This document shows, piece after piece, positions 50,766 to 60,782 of a DNA stretch of 64,000 nucleotides. Position numbers and translations under genes: made by a program. Under the pieces are notes generated by a model. The model was given only the letters and a program-made list of their open reading frames with translations. It was not told the DNA's origin and did no database searches. Each line of letters begins with the position of its first letter. The first letter of the stretch is position 1. Source of the stretch: a bacterium 336/3 (GTDB lineage Bacteria; Bacteroidota; Bacteroidia; Cytophagales; Thermonemataceae). The DNA lies in NCBI GenBank assembly GCA_001281695.1, contig LJIE01000001.1:688107-752106 (forward strand). Direction: 5' to 3'.

Positions 50766-52403
50766 ATGAAAGGATTATCAAATATCCGAGCAGTTAGCTT
50801 GGTAGGGCTTTTTGTTGCCCAAATTTTAACAGGTTGTGGCAATCAACAACGTGAAACAGGTAATTACACAAAAAATGAAGTACAAAAGCAAGAATTAAGA
50901 GTTCCACAAGCTGAAGAGAGTGCAACGATGATGGATAAAGATGCTCCCAAAGAACCTGACCCACAGCATAAAACAGATGAATATAATAAAATAGAAGACA
51001 ATCCTTTTAAATCTGCTCAAAAAGAGCCACTTTCTACATTTTCGATAGATGTAGATAATGCTTCATATAGCCAAGTAAGATATAATATCGAAAGAGGACA
51101 ACTGCCTCAAAAAGATGTAGTTAGGATAGAAGAAATGATTAATTACTTTGATTATGATTATGAAGAGCCCACTGGAGAGCATCCATTTACTATCAACACT
51201 GAGCTAGCTTCATGCCCTTGGAATCCACAAAACAAACTTGTTCATATTGGTTTACAAGGTAAAAACTTGGATTATAGAAACCTCAAACCATCTAATTTGG
51301 TGTTTCTGATTGATATTTCAGGGTCAATGAATGATGAAAATAAACTACCTCTTGTGAAGAAATCAATGTCTATTTTACTCAATGAACTTTCAGATAAAGA
51401 TAAAGTTTCTATAGTAGTCTATGCTGGTTCTGAAGGTCTGGCTCTTCCTGCTACCAAAGCAAGTGAAAAAGAGAAAATTATGGAGGCTTTAGACAATCTA
51501 CAAGCAGGTGGTTCGACAGCAGGAGGGGCTGGTATCACTTTGGCGTATAAAGTTGCAGAAGAAAATTTAATTAAAGGTGGAAATAATCGTATTATTTTGT
51601 GTTCTGATGGCGATTTTAATGTAGGTGTAAGCTCTACTGCGGAACTTGTTAGAATGGTTGAAGAAAAACGAAAATTAGATATTTACTTGACTATCTGTGG
51701 TTTTGGAATGGGGAATTATAAAGATGGAAGATTAGAAGATGTAGCTAAAAATGCTAATGGAAACTATTTTTATATTGATAATCTTCAGGAAGCTCAAAAA
51801 GTATTTGCCAAAGAAATGAGAGCTAATATGTTTACCATTGCCAAAGATGTGAAAATTCAAGTAGAATTTAATCCTAAATGGGTTCAGGCTTATAGACTCA
51901 TTGGTTATGAAAACAGAATAATGGCAAATGAAGATTTTAATGATGATAAAAAAGATGCTGGAGAATTGGGAGCAGGGCATACAGTGACAGCTCTTTACGA
52001 AATAGTACCTGTGGGCGTAAAAAGTGAATATGTTTCCAAAACGGACGATTTGAAGTACCAACAAAATCAACTTTCCAATCAATCACAAAGTAATGAATTG
52101 ATGACAGTGAAATTCAGATACAAACCACTCAAAAAAGAAGAAAGCGTTTTAATTACTCAAGTAATTGGAAAAAATTCTCAGGATTGGGAGAGTACATCAG
52201 ATAATTTCAGATTTTCGGCATCAGTGGCAAGTTTTGGAATGCTTTTGAGAGAATCGCCCTATAAAGGAAAAAGCAATTATGAACAAGTCCTTTCAATGGC
52301 AAGAGGTTCAAAGGGAAAAGATAATAATGGTTATCGCTCAGATTTTATACAAATGGTTGAAAGTGCCAAAATGTTAGAGAAGCAAATAGTCTCTAAAAGA
52401 TAG
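50766..52403 (+). CDS. von Willebrand factor type A lipoprotein, YfbK-like
   Basis: This 545-residue lipoprotein has its lipid cysteine at Cys24 (ILTGC). A disordered, charged linker at about 30-85 is followed by the N-terminal FSIDVDNASYSQVRYNIERG and IEEMINYFDYDY that mark YfbK-like proteins. The VWA domain has a complete MIDAS start, DISGSM (Asp183, Ser185, Ser187), and later SIVVYAGSEGLALP and ILCSDGDFNVG. A DUF3520-like C-terminal region ends with SMARGSKGKDNNGYRSDF. It probably binds a protein partner at the envelope through the metal site. It is monocistronic. Confidence 0.9.
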   Translation: MKGLSNIRAVSLVGLFVAQILTGCGNQQRETGNYTKNEVQKQELRVPQAEESATMMDKDAPKEPDPQHKTDEYNKIEDNPFKSAQKEPLSTFSIDVDNASYSQVRYNIERGQLPQKDVVRIEEMINYFDYDYEEPTGEHPFTINTELASCPWNPQNKLVHIGLQGKNLDYRNLKPSNLVFLIDISGSMNDENKLPLVKKSMSILLNELSDKDKVSIVVYAGSEGLALPATKASEKEKIMEALDNLQAGGSTAGGAGITLAYKVAEENLIKGGNNRIILCSDGDFNVGVSSTAELVRMVEEKRKLDIYLTICGFGMGNYKDGRLEDVAKNANGNYFYIDNLQEAQKVFAKEMRANMFTIAKDVKIQVEFNPKWVQAYRLIGYENRIMANEDFNDDKKDAGELGAGHTVTALYEIVPVGVKSEYVSKTDDLKYQQNQLSNQSQSNELMTVKFRYKPLKKEESVLITQVIGKNSQDWESTSDNFRFSASVASFGMLLRESPYKGKSNYEQVLSMARGSKGKDNNGYRSDFIQMVESAKMLEKQIVSKR

Positions 52404-52471
52404 CTAAAATAAACCTTCACTTTTGATTATCAGAGAATTAAATGCTTGTTTTGAAAAATATAGATAAAAAA

Positions 52472-52502
52472 TTTGTGAATAGAAAAAAAGTGTCTATATT
52501 TG
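52472..52502 (+). promoter_or_regulatory. promoter for the tRNA-Ser/tRNA-Pro unit
   Basis: TTTG (52472-52475), a 19-base spacer, and TATATTTG (52495-52502), a full consensus match, 17 bases before the tRNA-Ser 5' end. Confidence 0.78.
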
Positions 52503-52519
52503 CAAACTCAAAACAGGAA

Positions 52520-52604
52520 GGAGAGATGCCTGAGCGGTTAAAGGAGCAGTTTGCTAAACTGTCATCGGGAGACCGATGCGTGGGTTCGAATCCCATTCTC
52601 TCCT
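52520..52604 (+). tRNA. tRNA-Ser (anticodon GCT)
   Basis: An 85-base class II tRNA. Acceptor GGAGAGA pairs with TCTCTCC. The anticodon loop TTGCTAA gives GCT, which reads AGC/AGT serine codons. A long variable arm (CATCGGGAGACCGATG) and T loop TTCGAAT are present. I end it one base past the acceptor; CCA is not encoded. Confidence 0.93.
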
Positions 52605-52648
52605 CTTTTTTGGAAAAAAAATTTGGCAAAAGTTGCTAAAATAAAGTT

Positions 52649-52723
52649 CGGGGTGTAGCGTAGCCCGGTCATCGCGCCTGCTTTGGGAGCAGGAGGTCGC
52701 AAGTTCGAATCTTGCCACCCCGA
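52649..52723 (+). tRNA. tRNA-Pro (anticodon TGG)
   Basis: A 75-base cloverleaf. Acceptor CGGGGTG pairs with CACCCCG, discriminator A. The anticodon loop TTTGGGA gives TGG. The D arm starts with GCGTAGCCCGG, and the T loop is TTCGAAT. It is 44 bases after tRNA-Ser and probably co-transcribed with it. Confidence 0.94.
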
Positions 52724-52724
52724 C

Positions 52725-52759
52725 AAAAGCCTTCAAAAAATCATTTTTGAAGGCTTTTT
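52725..52759 (+). terminator. terminator of the tRNA unit
   Basis: AAAAGCCTTCAAAAA (52725-52739) pairs with TTTTTGAAGGCTTTT (52744-52758), a 15-bp stem followed by T, one base after tRNA-Pro. Confidence 0.82.
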
Positions 52760-52788
52760 CTTTGTGAAAAAAATAGAATTTTCTCATA

Positions 52789-52820
52789 AAAAAGACTTGT
52801 TGATACCAACAAGTCTTTTT
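52789..52820. terminator. bidirectional terminator, mainly for miaB
   Basis: AAAAAGACTTGTTG (52789-52802) pairs with CAACAAGTCTTTTT (52807-52820) across 4 bases. On the minus strand a T-run follows, 24 bases past the miaB stop. Confidence 0.78.
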
Positions 52821-52843
52821 ATTTTATAATGAGAGAGAGTATT

Positions 52844-54325
52844 TTATTCTACTGCATTACCAAATAAAGTAGCAGAATTACATTCATGAACCAATACATC
52901 TACATAATCACCTTTTTGATAGTTTTTCTTTGGGAAAATAATGACTTTATTAGCTGTATTCCTACCTTGTAAATGTTCTTGAGAACGTTTTGAGTAACCT
53001 TCTACCAATACTTTATGAACTTTGCCAATATCTCGTTGGTTACGCTCCAAAGAAAGTTTGTTTTGAACTGCTATAATTTCGCTTAATCTGCGTTTTTTAG
53101 TTTCTAAATCAATATCATCTTCTAATTTTTTTTCAGCAGGGGTACCTGGGCGTTCAGAATAATAGAACATATAAGAGAAATCATATTTTACAATTTCCAT
53201 TAAAGAAAGTGTTTCTTGATGTTCTTCTTCTGTTTCTGTGCAGAAACCTGCTATCATATCTGAAGATATACCACAGTCTTCACCAATAATACGTCTGATA
53301 GCTGCGACTCTATCTAAATACCATTCTCTTGTGTAAGTTCTATTCATGATTTCTAGAACTCTTGTATTGCCACTTTGTACTGGTAAATGGATATATTTAC
53401 AGATGTTATCATACTTTGCCATTGTATAAAGTACTTCATCTGTAATATCTTTAGGATGTGAAGTAGAAAATCTTACTCTGAGTTCAGGAGAAACAAGAGC
53501 CACTTTTTCAAGTAATTGAGCAAAATTTATGGTTTCAAGTCCTTCAAGATTTTCGCCTTTTTCAATAGCTTTCTGATAGGTTTTGAGAGAGATTAAATCT
53601 TCTCTATCAGTCCAGAAGTAAGAATCTACGTTTTGTCCTAAAAGTGTAACTTCCTTATAACCATTTTCAAAAAGATTTTTACACTCATCTATAATAGAAT
53701 AAGGATTTCTGCTACGCTCACGACCACGAGTATAAGGTACAACACAGAAAGAACACATATTGTCACAACCTCTCATGATAGAAACGAAGGCAGTGATACC
53801 ATTAGAGTTCAGTCTGACAGGACTAATATCTGCATAGGTTTCTTCTCTTGAAAGAAAAACATTGATGGCTTTGCTACCATCATCTGCTTGGTCAACCAAT
53901 TTGGGTAAGTCTCTGTAGGCATCAGGTCCAGCTACAATATCAACCATTTTCTCTTCTTCTAATAGCTTGGTTTTCAATCTTTCAGCCATACAGCCCAATA
54001 CTCCAATGAGCATTTCAGGGCGTTTTTTCTTTAAGGCATTGAGATGTTGTAATCTATGTCTGATTTTCTGTTCAGCATTATCACGAATGGAACAAGTATT
54101 GAGAAATATCAAATCTGCATTTTCAGGATTTGATGTTGTATCAAAGCCATTGTCTTGCATGACAGATGTGACAATCTCTGAATCAGAGAAATTCATCTGA
54201 CAACCATAACTTTCGATATACAGTTTACGTTGTTTTCCTGTATTTTCTTCTTTAGAGATTTTTACAGTTTCACAAGCTTCGTTTTCTTGTTCTAAAATAC
54301 CAATATCTTCGATTATTTGCTTCAT
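52844..54325 (-). CDS. miaB: tRNA-2-methylthio-N6-dimethylallyladenosine synthase
   Basis: MiaB is a radical-SAM enzyme that adds the 2-methylthio group to i6A37 of tRNAs. The product is 493 residues from the ATG at 54325; a TTG two codons earlier is less likely. It has the N-terminal MTTase domain with [28 protein letters not shown] and [10 protein letters not shown] (three cluster cysteines). The radical-SAM triad is in [20 protein letters not shown], and the TRAM-type C-terminus begins near [17 protein letters not shown]. It is the upstream partner of no other gene; ftsH ends before its own terminator. Confidence 0.96.
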   Translation of the reverse strand: MKQIIEDIGILEQENEACETVKISKEENTGKQRKLYIESYGCQMNFSDSEIVTSVMQDNGFDTTSNPENADLIFLNTCSIRDNAEQKIRHRLQHLNALKKKRPEMLIGVLGCMAERLKTKLLEEEKMVDIVAGPDAYRDLPKLVDQADDGSKAINVFLSREETYADISPVRLNSNGITAFVSIMRGCDNMCSFCVVPYTRGRERSRNPYSIIDECKNLFENGYKEVTLLGQNVDSYFWTDREDLISLKTYQKAIEKGENLEGLETINFAQLLEKVALVSPELRVRFSTSHPKDITDEVLYTMAKYDNICKYIHLPVQSGNTRVLEIMNRTYTREWYLDRVAAIRRIIGEDCGISSDMIAGFCTETEEEHQETLSLMEIVKYDFSYMFYYSERPGTPAEKKLEDDIDLETKKRRLSEIIAVQNKLSLERNQRDIGKVHKVLVEGYSKRSQEHLQGRNTANKVIIFPKKNYQKGDYVDVLVHECNSATLFGNAVE

Positions 54326-54414
54326 ATACAAATTGGTAGAGTTGTAAATTTAAGTCTGCAAAGGTACAAAAAACAATTAAAATATCCAATTTTTCTAAAA
54401 GACCATCAAAAAAG

Positions 54415-54440
54415 AAAGCCTCCAAAATTTTGGAGGCTTT
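54415..54440 (-). terminator. intrinsic terminator of ftsH
   Basis: Perfect 26-bp palindrome (AAAGCCTCCAAAA / TTTTGGAGGCTTT). On the minus strand TTTCTTTTTT follows, five bases past the ftsH stop. Confidence 0.82.
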
Positions 54441-54444
54441 GAAA

Positions 54445-56445
54445 TTAGTTAGCTTCTGTATTGTCATTTGGAGAATCATCTTTTTCTAAAGAAATTTTCT
54501 CTTTTGTAAAAGCCTGATAAGTAGTTTCTTTTGCAAAAGGTCTTCTTCCTATGAGTTCTTGTAAATCAGCTTGATATAAAACTTCTTTTTTGAGTAGAGC
54601 TTGGGCTATCATTTCAAGTTCGCTGTAATGCTCTTGTAACAATGCTTTGGTTCTTTCGTAGGCATGGTCAATGATTTTTTTCACTTCTTGGTCTATAACC
54701 TCAGCAGTTGCTTCCGAATAGGGTTTTCCTAATGCAAAATCACCTTGAGGTTTAGAATCGTAAAAAGAAATATTTCCAATTTTTTCATTCATACCATAGA
54801 CAGTAACCATGGCGTAAGCCATTTTGGTAATACGTTCTAAATCGCTTAATGCACCAGTTGAAATTTTTCCAAAAACCAATTCTTCTGCTGCTCTACCTCC
54901 CAAAGTCATACACATTTCGTCAATAAGCTGTTCTGTTTGGTAAAGGAACTGTTCTTTGGGTAAATATTGAGCATAACCTAAAGCGGCCACACCACGAGGA
55001 ACAATACTTACTTTTACCAAAGGGTCAGCATGTTCTAAGAACCAGCCTGAAACGGCATGTCCTGCTTCATGATAAGCAACAATTCTCTTTTCGTCAGGAG
55101 AAATAAGTTTATTTTTCTTTTCAAGTCCTCCAATAACTCTATCAATAGCATCTTGGAAATCTTGCATATTTATTTCTTTCTTGTCGTGTCTTGCGGCAAT
55201 CAGAGCTGCTTCATTACACACATTGGCAATTTCAGCACCTGCAAACCCTGGTGTTTGGGCAGCTAATTTCTTAGCATCAATATCTTTTCCTTTTTTGAGA
55301 GCAATAAGGTGAACTTTGAAAATAGCTTCTCTTCCTACCAAATCAGGTTTGTCAATACTAATTTGTCTATCAAAACGCCCTGGACGCAATAATGCAGAGT
55401 CTAACACATCAGGTCTGTTCGTAGCAGCAAGAATAATAACTCCTGAATCTGTACCAAAACCATCCATTTCTACAAGCAGAGAGTTTAGAGTATTTTCTCT
55501 TTCATCGTTGGCACCAGGCATAGAGCCTTTTCCTCTTGAACGACCAATTGCATCAATTTCATCAATAAAAATAATACAAGGAGCCTTTTCTTTGGCTTGT
55601 CTGAACAAATCGCGAACACGAGCAGCACCAACACCTACAAACATTTCCACGAAGTCAGAACCTGACAAACTGAAGAAAGGTACATTGGCTTCACCTGCTA
55701 CAGCTTTGGCTAACAATGTTTTACCCGTACCTGGAGGTCCAATTAGTAAAGCACCTTTAGGGATTTTACCACCTAAATCAGTAAATTTCTTAGGATTTTT
55801 TAAAAAATCTACAATTTCTTTGATTTCTTCTTTGGCTTCATCCAATCCTGCAACATCATCGAAAGTGATATTTACTTTGTTTTCTGCATCAAAGAGTGTT
55901 GCTCTTGAACGCCCAATATTGAATATTTGTCCACCACCTGGTCCGCCTGCCATTCTACGCATCAGCATCCAAAATGCGAAAATAATTAAGAATAAGAAAC
56001 CCCACTGAATCAACATTCCACCATAATTAGAACGTTCATCGAAGCGAAGACTTGCTCCATTTTTAATGATACTTTCACGATAAAGCTCAGTGAATTTATC
56101 TGCTGAGGGAATTCTAAACCAAAAATGAGGTCCTTTCATCACAACAGAATTTGAACGTTGTTTGAGCAAACTACCATACTTTTGGGTTTCTACGGCTTCT
56201 TTTTTGAGCGTGATTTCTGCCACTTTCTCATCAGCATATACCACCACTTCAGTAATATCTTTGTTGGTGAGCATCTCCTCAAACTTGTTTGGAGGAGTTT
56301 CGATAGCTGAATATGAACGACTAAAATACACTACACTAATCACTATGGCAATGAGTGTAAAGACCAACCACATTTGATAGTTGTTGGAATTGGGTACTTT
56401 AGGGATGTTTGGTTTATTCGGAAACGGACTTTTGTTATCGGACAT
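54445..56445 (-). CDS. ftsH: ATP-dependent zinc metalloprotease FtsH
   Basis: FtsH degrades misfolded and regulatory membrane and cytosolic proteins as a membrane hexamer. The 666-residue protein has two N-terminal helices (about 25-45 and 145-165) around a periplasmic domain, then the AAA+ module with Walker [23 protein letters not shown], pore loop [17 protein letters not shown], Walker [16 protein letters not shown] and the SRH with [10 protein letters not shown]. The M41 peptidase site is [13 protein letters not shown] (HEAGH). It lies downstream of rsfS on the same strand, 29 bases apart, and is closed by the terminator at 54415. Confidence 0.97.
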   Translation of the reverse strand: MSDNKSPFPNKPNIPKVPNSNNYQMWLVFTLIAIVISVVYFSRSYSAIETPPNKFEEMLTNKDITEVVVYADEKVAEITLKKEAVETQKYGSLLKQRSNSVVMKGPHFWFRIPSADKFTELYRESIIKNGASLRFDERSNYGGMLIQWGFLFLIIFAFWMLMRRMAGGPGGGQIFNIGRSRATLFDAENKVNITFDDVAGLDEAKEEIKEIVDFLKNPKKFTDLGGKIPKGALLIGPPGTGKTLLAKAVAGEANVPFFSLSGSDFVEMFVGVGAARVRDLFRQAKEKAPCIIFIDEIDAIGRSRGKGSMPGANDERENTLNSLLVEMDGFGTDSGVIILAATNRPDVLDSALLRPGRFDRQISIDKPDLVGREAIFKVHLIALKKGKDIDAKKLAAQTPGFAGAEIANVCNEAALIAARHDKKEINMQDFQDAIDRVIGGLEKKNKLISPDEKRIVAYHEAGHAVSGWFLEHADPLVKVSIVPRGVAALGYAQYLPKEQFLYQTEQLIDEMCMTLGGRAAEELVFGKISTGALSDLERITKMAYAMVTVYGMNEKIGNISFYDSKPQGDFALGKPYSEATAEVIDQEVKKIIDHAYERTKALLQEHYSELEMIAQALLKKEVLYQADLQELIGRRPFAKETTYQAFTKEKISLEKDDSPNDNTEAN

Positions 56446-56474
56446 ATAGGCTGAATTAGTATTTCTAAATCTTT

Positions 56475-56846
56475 TTATTCAATATGAGTGATTTGTGCAT
56501 CGCCCCACAATTCTTCTAAAGCAAAAAATTCTCTTTTACTTTTTTTGAAAACGTGGACGACTACATCAACGTAATCTAACAAAATCCATTCCTTATTTTG
56601 TCTACCTTCTTGATGCCATGGGTTTTCTTGCACGGTTTTATACACTTCATCCTCCACTGAACTTGCTATTGCATCTATCTGAGTATCAGATGTTCCACTG
56701 CAAATTACAAAGAAATCTACAATAGAAGAGCGTACCTTTCTCAAATCCATCAATACAATATTTTGTGCTTTTTTCTCTTGCATTCCTTTGACTATCAGGT
56801 TACAAAGATTTTCAGAGTTAATTTGTTGAGTCTTTTTTTGTTTCAT
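56475..56846 (-). CDS. rsfS: ribosomal silencing factor RsfS
   Basis: RsfS binds uL14 on the 50S subunit and blocks subunit joining when nutrients are low. The product is 123 residues from the ATG at 56846 ([20 protein letters not shown]), the usual length. Family motifs are [59 protein letters not shown] and [13 protein letters not shown] longer frame from 56912 would overlap the divergent birA start and is rejected. It heads an rsfS-ftsH pair, an arrangement often seen in Bacteroidota. Confidence 0.93.
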   Translation of the reverse strand: MKQKKTQQINSENLCNLIVKGMQEKKAQNIVLMDLRKVRSSIVDFFVICSGTSDTQIDAIASSVEDEVYKTVQENPWHQEGRQNKEWILLDYVDVVVHVFKKSKREFFALEELWGDAQITHIE

Positions 56847-56887
56847 TCTGTTTTTTGGGTACTTTGGTTGTTCGATATTGAAGTAAG

Positions 56888-57676
56888 ATGCAAAATTACG
56901 AAAATTTTTCAAAAAAAATTAATACTTTATTTGTTGGTAAAGATTTACGGTATCTGCCATCTTGTCAGTCTACGAATTTTTACGCTTTAGATTTAGTACA
57001 AAATGACGATTATTTTGATGGAACAGTAGTTCTTACAGACTGTCAGACAGCTGGCAGAGGACAGCAGGGCAATACATGGGATACTGAGCCTTTTCAAAAT
57101 ATCACAACTTCTGTCATCTTTAAACCTCAGTTTTTAAATTTAAAAGAGCAATTTGAACTCAACATAGCTATAACTCTTGGTATCTATGATTTGTTAGAAG
57201 TTTTTGTACCCAATCCTGATTTATTGAAAATAAAATGGTCTAATGACTTATTGTATGATAGAAAAAAACTTTGTGGCATATTAATTCAAAATATTATATC
57301 AGGCAATACACTTAGTAAATCGGTGGTGGGTGTTGGTTTGAATATCAATCAAAAATCTTTTCAGTATCCACAAGCTACTTCTTTAAGTTTGATTACAGGG
57401 ATAGACTATGAGTTGACTATATTGATTGAAAAATTATTGATAAATCTTGAGAAAAGATACTTGCAACTTAAACAGAAAAAGATAGAATTTTTAAGACAAG
57501 AATATTACAAACGATTATATGGTTTTGATGAAGAAAAATGGTTTTCTAAAGAAGGCAAATCTTTTGTAGGAAAAATTGTAGGTGTGGATCATTTAGGAAG
57601 GTTGCAAATTGACGTTTTGGGTGATTTAAAAGCATATCAGTTCAAGGAAATTCAATTTTTATTGGATAAAGTGTAA
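56888..57676 (+). CDS. birA: biotin--[acetyl-CoA-carboxylase] ligase
   Basis: BirA makes biotinyl-AMP and transfers biotin to the carboxyl-carrier protein. The 262-residue class I form lacks the N-terminal helix-turn-helix repressor domain. Motifs are YLPSCQSTNFYALDL (about 24-38), the biotin/AMP loop TAGRGQQGNTWD (GRGQQGN, a variant of GRGRRG), IKWSNDLLYDRKKLCGILIQ and VGLNINQ. A short SH3-like C-terminal domain is present (FVGKIVGVDHLGRLQID). It is divergent from rsfS with 41 bases between starts. Confidence 0.94.
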   Translation: MQNYENFSKKINTLFVGKDLRYLPSCQSTNFYALDLVQNDDYFDGTVVLTDCQTAGRGQQGNTWDTEPFQNITTSVIFKPQFLNLKEQFELNIAITLGIYDLLEVFVPNPDLLKIKWSNDLLYDRKKLCGILIQNIISGNTLSKSVVGVGLNINQKSFQYPQATSLSLITGIDYELTILIEKLLINLEKRYLQLKQKKIEFLRQEYYKRLYGFDEEKWFSKEGKSFVGKIVGVDHLGRLQIDVLGDLKAYQFKEIQFLLDKV

Positions 57677-57734
57677 TCTTTTTTATATTTTAGCACCAAG
57701 ATTGCTTTAAATCTAAGACAAAATTTCTTACATT

Positions 57735-59936
57735 ATGACTAAGATAGCTTTATGCCTCATGGCAATGTTAAGTTGCTTTCATCTTTTTGCACAAGACGTA
57801 AAGAAAGCAGATGAGGCTTTTGAACAAGGAAACTTTGAGCAAGCTCTACCTGTTTACCTAACACTTATTAAGAAAACACCCCAAGACCCTATTTTAAACT
57901 ATAAACTGGGTGTTTGTTATATTAAATCTAAAGATGCACAAGAACAAATTAAATCTTTGAGTTTTTTAGAAACATCTAAAAATAAAATCAATGATCAAAC
58001 TCCTAAAAGGGTTTATTATTATTTGGGAAAAGCATATCATTTACAACAACGATTTGATGATGCAATTACTCAATTTGAAGCTTTTAAGAAAAATGCTCCT
58101 GCTACAGATAAATTTCAGACAGAAAGCCAAAGGGCTATTGATGTGTCTAATTATGCTAAAACTATTATAGCAAAGCCTCTCCAAATGCCTATACAAAATT
58201 TGGGTAAGCCTATTAATACAGATGCTTCTGAATTTGCTCCACTTATTTCTGCTGATGAAAGTGTTTTAGCTTATACATTCTCTTCTTATAAAGAAAATGC
58301 AAAAGAACAGGTTTTTGTAGGAAAAAAGAAAAATTATGTTTGGGAGTCAGTAGCTCCTATTAATTTTAAAGCAAGCCAAAATGTAGGAACAGTAGGGCTT
58401 TCGCCTGATGGACAGAAAATGTTTATTTACATAGGTGAAGCCAATAATGTTGGTAGCATTTATAGTAGTAAACAAAATGTAAATGGCTGGGGTGTTCCAG
58501 AAAAATTAGGTGCTGAAGTAAATTCAGGCTATATGGAAAGTACTGCAAGTATCAGTGCTGATGAAAGTGTGATGTATTTTGCCTCAGACAGACCAGGTGG
58601 ATATGGTGGGAAAGATATTTATAAAGTTGAACGTCAAGCAGATGGAACTTGGGGTAAACCTCAAAATTTAGGAGATGGCATTAATACACCTTACGATGAA
58701 GATGCTCCCTTTATTCATCCTGATAAAAAAACATTGTTTTTTACAAGTACAGGACATAATAGTATAGGAGGAAATGATATTTTTAAAACTACATTTCAAA
58801 ATAATCAATGGGTAAAACCTGAAAATATGGGTTATCCTATCAATACAGTATTTAATGATGGTTATTTAGTGGTAACAGCCAATGGTAAGAAAGCTTATTT
58901 TTCTTCTGATAGACCTGGTGGAGCTGGAAAACAAGATATTTACTCGATTATTCTTCCTGATGATAAAAAAACAGCTCTGACAATGGTAAAGGGAAAAATT
59001 TTGGCGGGAACGCCTCCTATACCAGTAGAAGCTAAAATTAGAGTTGTAGATAAAGAAACACAACAGTTTTTAAAATATGTGTATAATCCTAATCCTCAAA
59101 CAGGAGATTATTTGATGATTTTCCCTCCAGGTAAGAATTATGACATGATTATTACGGCAGAAGGTTATTTGCCTTATTTAGTAAATATTAACATTCCTAA
59201 TCAAGATTATTTCCATGAGTTATATCAAGAAATTACACTCAAGAAAAAAATTGAAAATGGAAAGGAAGTAGGACAAGAAATTACCATCAAAAGTGATTTT
59301 GACCCTGAAAGAGATAATCCTAATAACTTTCAAGGAAGAGATTTAGATTTGTATGATATGATGGAGGATATTATTGAGTCTCAGGATAGTGTAGCTTTGA
59401 ACTACCTTTTGGATGTTATTTATAAAAATAAAAATATAGATAATAAAGAAAACGGTGTAGCTGCAAAAGATGCTGTGCAAGTAACATATATGTACACTGA
59501 TGATAAAGGACAGTTAAAACCTTATAAAGTTGGTAATGAAACCATTATGACACTTGAAAAAGTAGAAACAGACGATTATTCTGTAAATAGTGGTGAAATT
59601 ATCCTCAATAAATCTTATACAGCTTATTTTGATAGTAAATCTACACAGCTAAATGCACGAGCCAAACAAGAAATGAAGCGTTTTGCTGATTATCTTAAAC
59701 AAAAACCAAAAGTAGGAGTACAAATTTTGGGATATGCTTCATCAGAAGGACAAGCAAATGCCAATCAAAAACTTTCTGAGGATAGAGCCAAAGCAGTTTA
59801 TGATTACTTTGTAAGTCAAGGTATTGATAAAAATAAAATTACATTTAAAGGTTTTGGAGGAAATGCTTCTCCTGACCCAGAAGCAGCCAAACGCCAAATG
59901 CGTAGGGCAGATTTGAAATTGATAGAACTCAAATAA
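57735..59936 (+). CDS. PorE-like envelope protein: TPR, beta-propeller, regulatory and OmpA domains
   Basis: This 733-residue exported protein has a signal peptide (MTKIALCLMAMLSCFHLFAQ). Its domains in order are TPR repeats (about 22-150, ADEAFEQGNFEQALPVYLTL), a PD40/WD40-like propeller (about 160-405, with repeats of ISADESVMYFASDRPGG), a carboxypeptidase-regulatory-like domain (about 410-505), and an OmpA peptidoglycan-binding domain (about 610-733, YFDSKSTQLNARAKQEM, LSEDRAKAVYDYF). That order matches PorE of the T9SS and related proteins. PorE is a lipoprotein; here no canonical lipobox is evident, so the match is to the architecture. It likely anchors envelope complexes to peptidoglycan. 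Confidence 0.85.
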   Translation: MTKIALCLMAMLSCFHLFAQDVKKADEAFEQGNFEQALPVYLTLIKKTPQDPILNYKLGVCYIKSKDAQEQIKSLSFLETSKNKINDQTPKRVYYYLGKAYHLQQRFDDAITQFEAFKKNAPATDKFQTESQRAIDVSNYAKTIIAKPLQMPIQNLGKPINTDASEFAPLISADESVLAYTFSSYKENAKEQVFVGKKKNYVWESVAPINFKASQNVGTVGLSPDGQKMFIYIGEANNVGSIYSSKQNVNGWGVPEKLGAEVNSGYMESTASISADESVMYFASDRPGGYGGKDIYKVERQADGTWGKPQNLGDGINTPYDEDAPFIHPDKKTLFFTSTGHNSIGGNDIFKTTFQNNQWVKPENMGYPINTVFNDGYLVVTANGKKAYFSSDRPGGAGKQDIYSIILPDDKKTALTMVKGKILAGTPPIPVEAKIRVVDKETQQFLKYVYNPNPQTGDYLMIFPPGKNYDMIITAEGYLPYLVNINIPNQDYFHELYQEITLKKKIENGKEVGQEITIKSDFDPERDNPNNFQGRDLDLYDMMEDIIESQDSVALNYLLDVIYKNKNIDNKENGVAAKDAVQVTYMYTDDKGQLKPYKVGNETIMTLEKVETDDYSVNSGEIILNKSYTAYFDSKSTQLNARAKQEMKRFADYLKQKPKVGVQILGYASSEGQANANQKLSEDRAKAVYDYFVSQGIDKNKITFKGFGGNASPDPEAAKRQMRRADLKLIELK

Positions 59937-59966
59937 AAAATAAAACGTTTAAAAAGACATCAATCT

Positions 59967-59998
59967 AACCCTTGTAAGTTCCACTTGCAAGGGTTTTT
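59967..59998 (+). terminator. intrinsic terminator of the PorE-like gene
   Basis: AACCCTTGTAAG (59967-59978) pairs with CTTGCAAGGGTT (59984-59995) with one G-U pair. TTT follows. It lies just before the dapF start. Confidence 0.82.
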
Positions 59999-60011
59999 AA
60001 AATACTTATTT

Positions 60012-60782
60012 ATGACACTTCAATTTTATAAATATCAGGGAACTGGCAACGATTTTGTCATGATTGATAACAGAAATCAGCAATTCCCTAAATCACAAGA
60101 AGTGATTGCTCATCTTTGTCACAGGCGTTTTGGAGTAGGTGCTGATGGTTTGATTCTTTTAGAAAATACTGAAGGCTACGACTTTAGAATGGTATATTAT
60201 AATGCCAATGGCTTAGAAGGCTCTATGTGTGGAAATGGAGGCAGATGTACAGTAGCTTTTGCTAAATTCCTAAATGTTTTTGATACTAAAACTCGCTTTA
60301 TGGCCGTAGATGGCGAACATGATGCCTTTTTAGAAAATGGTTTGGTGCATCTTAAAATGAAAGAAGTAGAGCATATTGAGAAGACAGACAGTTACTTTTT
60401 TATGGATACAGGCTCACCTCATTATGTAGAGTTTGTTGAAAATCTGAATCAGTACGAGGTTTTTGAAAAAGGGAAAGCTATTCGTTATAATGACCGTTTT
60501 AGAGAAAAAGGTACTAATGTGAATTTTGTGGAAGTATTGGATAAAAATGCCATACAAGTTCGTACTTATGAGAGAGGGGTAGAAGATGAAACCTACTCTT
60601 GTGGTACGGGCGTAACAGCTTCTGTATTAGCTTATTCATTGCAATACCAAACCAGCCCAGTACAAGTAAAAACGCTTGGAGGAGATTTACAGATTTCTTA
60701 TGAAAAAGAAGGAAATTTATATAAAAACATCTACCTTATTGGGAAAGCAGAGCAAGTTTTTAAAGGAGAGGTGAATGTATAA
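60012..60782 (+). CDS. dapF: diaminopimelate epimerase
   Basis: DapF converts LL- to meso-diaminopimelate for peptidoglycan and lysine. The product is 256 residues from the ATG at 60012 (MTLQFYKYQGTGNDFVMIDN); an earlier ATG at 59985 lies inside the terminator hairpin and is rejected. The two catalytic cysteines are Cys73 in GSMCGNGGRC and Cys197 in YSCGTGVTASV. Family text RFGVGADGLILLE and GTNVNFVEV is also present. It overlaps the next gene by one base (TAATG). Confidence 0.95.
   Translation: MTLQFYKYQGTGNDFVMIDNRNQQFPKSQEVIAHLCHRRFGVGADGLILLENTEGYDFRMVYYNANGLEGSMCGNGGRCTVAFAKFLNVFDTKTRFMAVDGEHDAFLENGLVHLKMKEVEHIEKTDSYFFMDTGSPHYVEFVENLNQYEVFEKGKAIRYNDRFREKGTNVNFVEVLDKNAIQVRTYERGVEDETYSCGTGVTASVLAYSLQYQTSPVQVKTLGGDLQISYEKEGNLYKNIYLIGKAEQVFKGEVNV

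Noticed and set aside
51732-52082. A 116-codon minus-strand frame
   Set aside because: It lies antisense to the YfbK-like VWA gene and is rich in Phe and Ile from an A-rich coding strand.
52438-52787. Short open frames on both strands across this stretch
   Set aside because: They run through tRNA-Ser and tRNA-Pro and the terminator, so they are not coding.
55316-56008. A 230-codon plus-strand open frame
   Set aside because: It is antisense to the conserved AAA domain of ftsH and has no start context or recognisable protein features.
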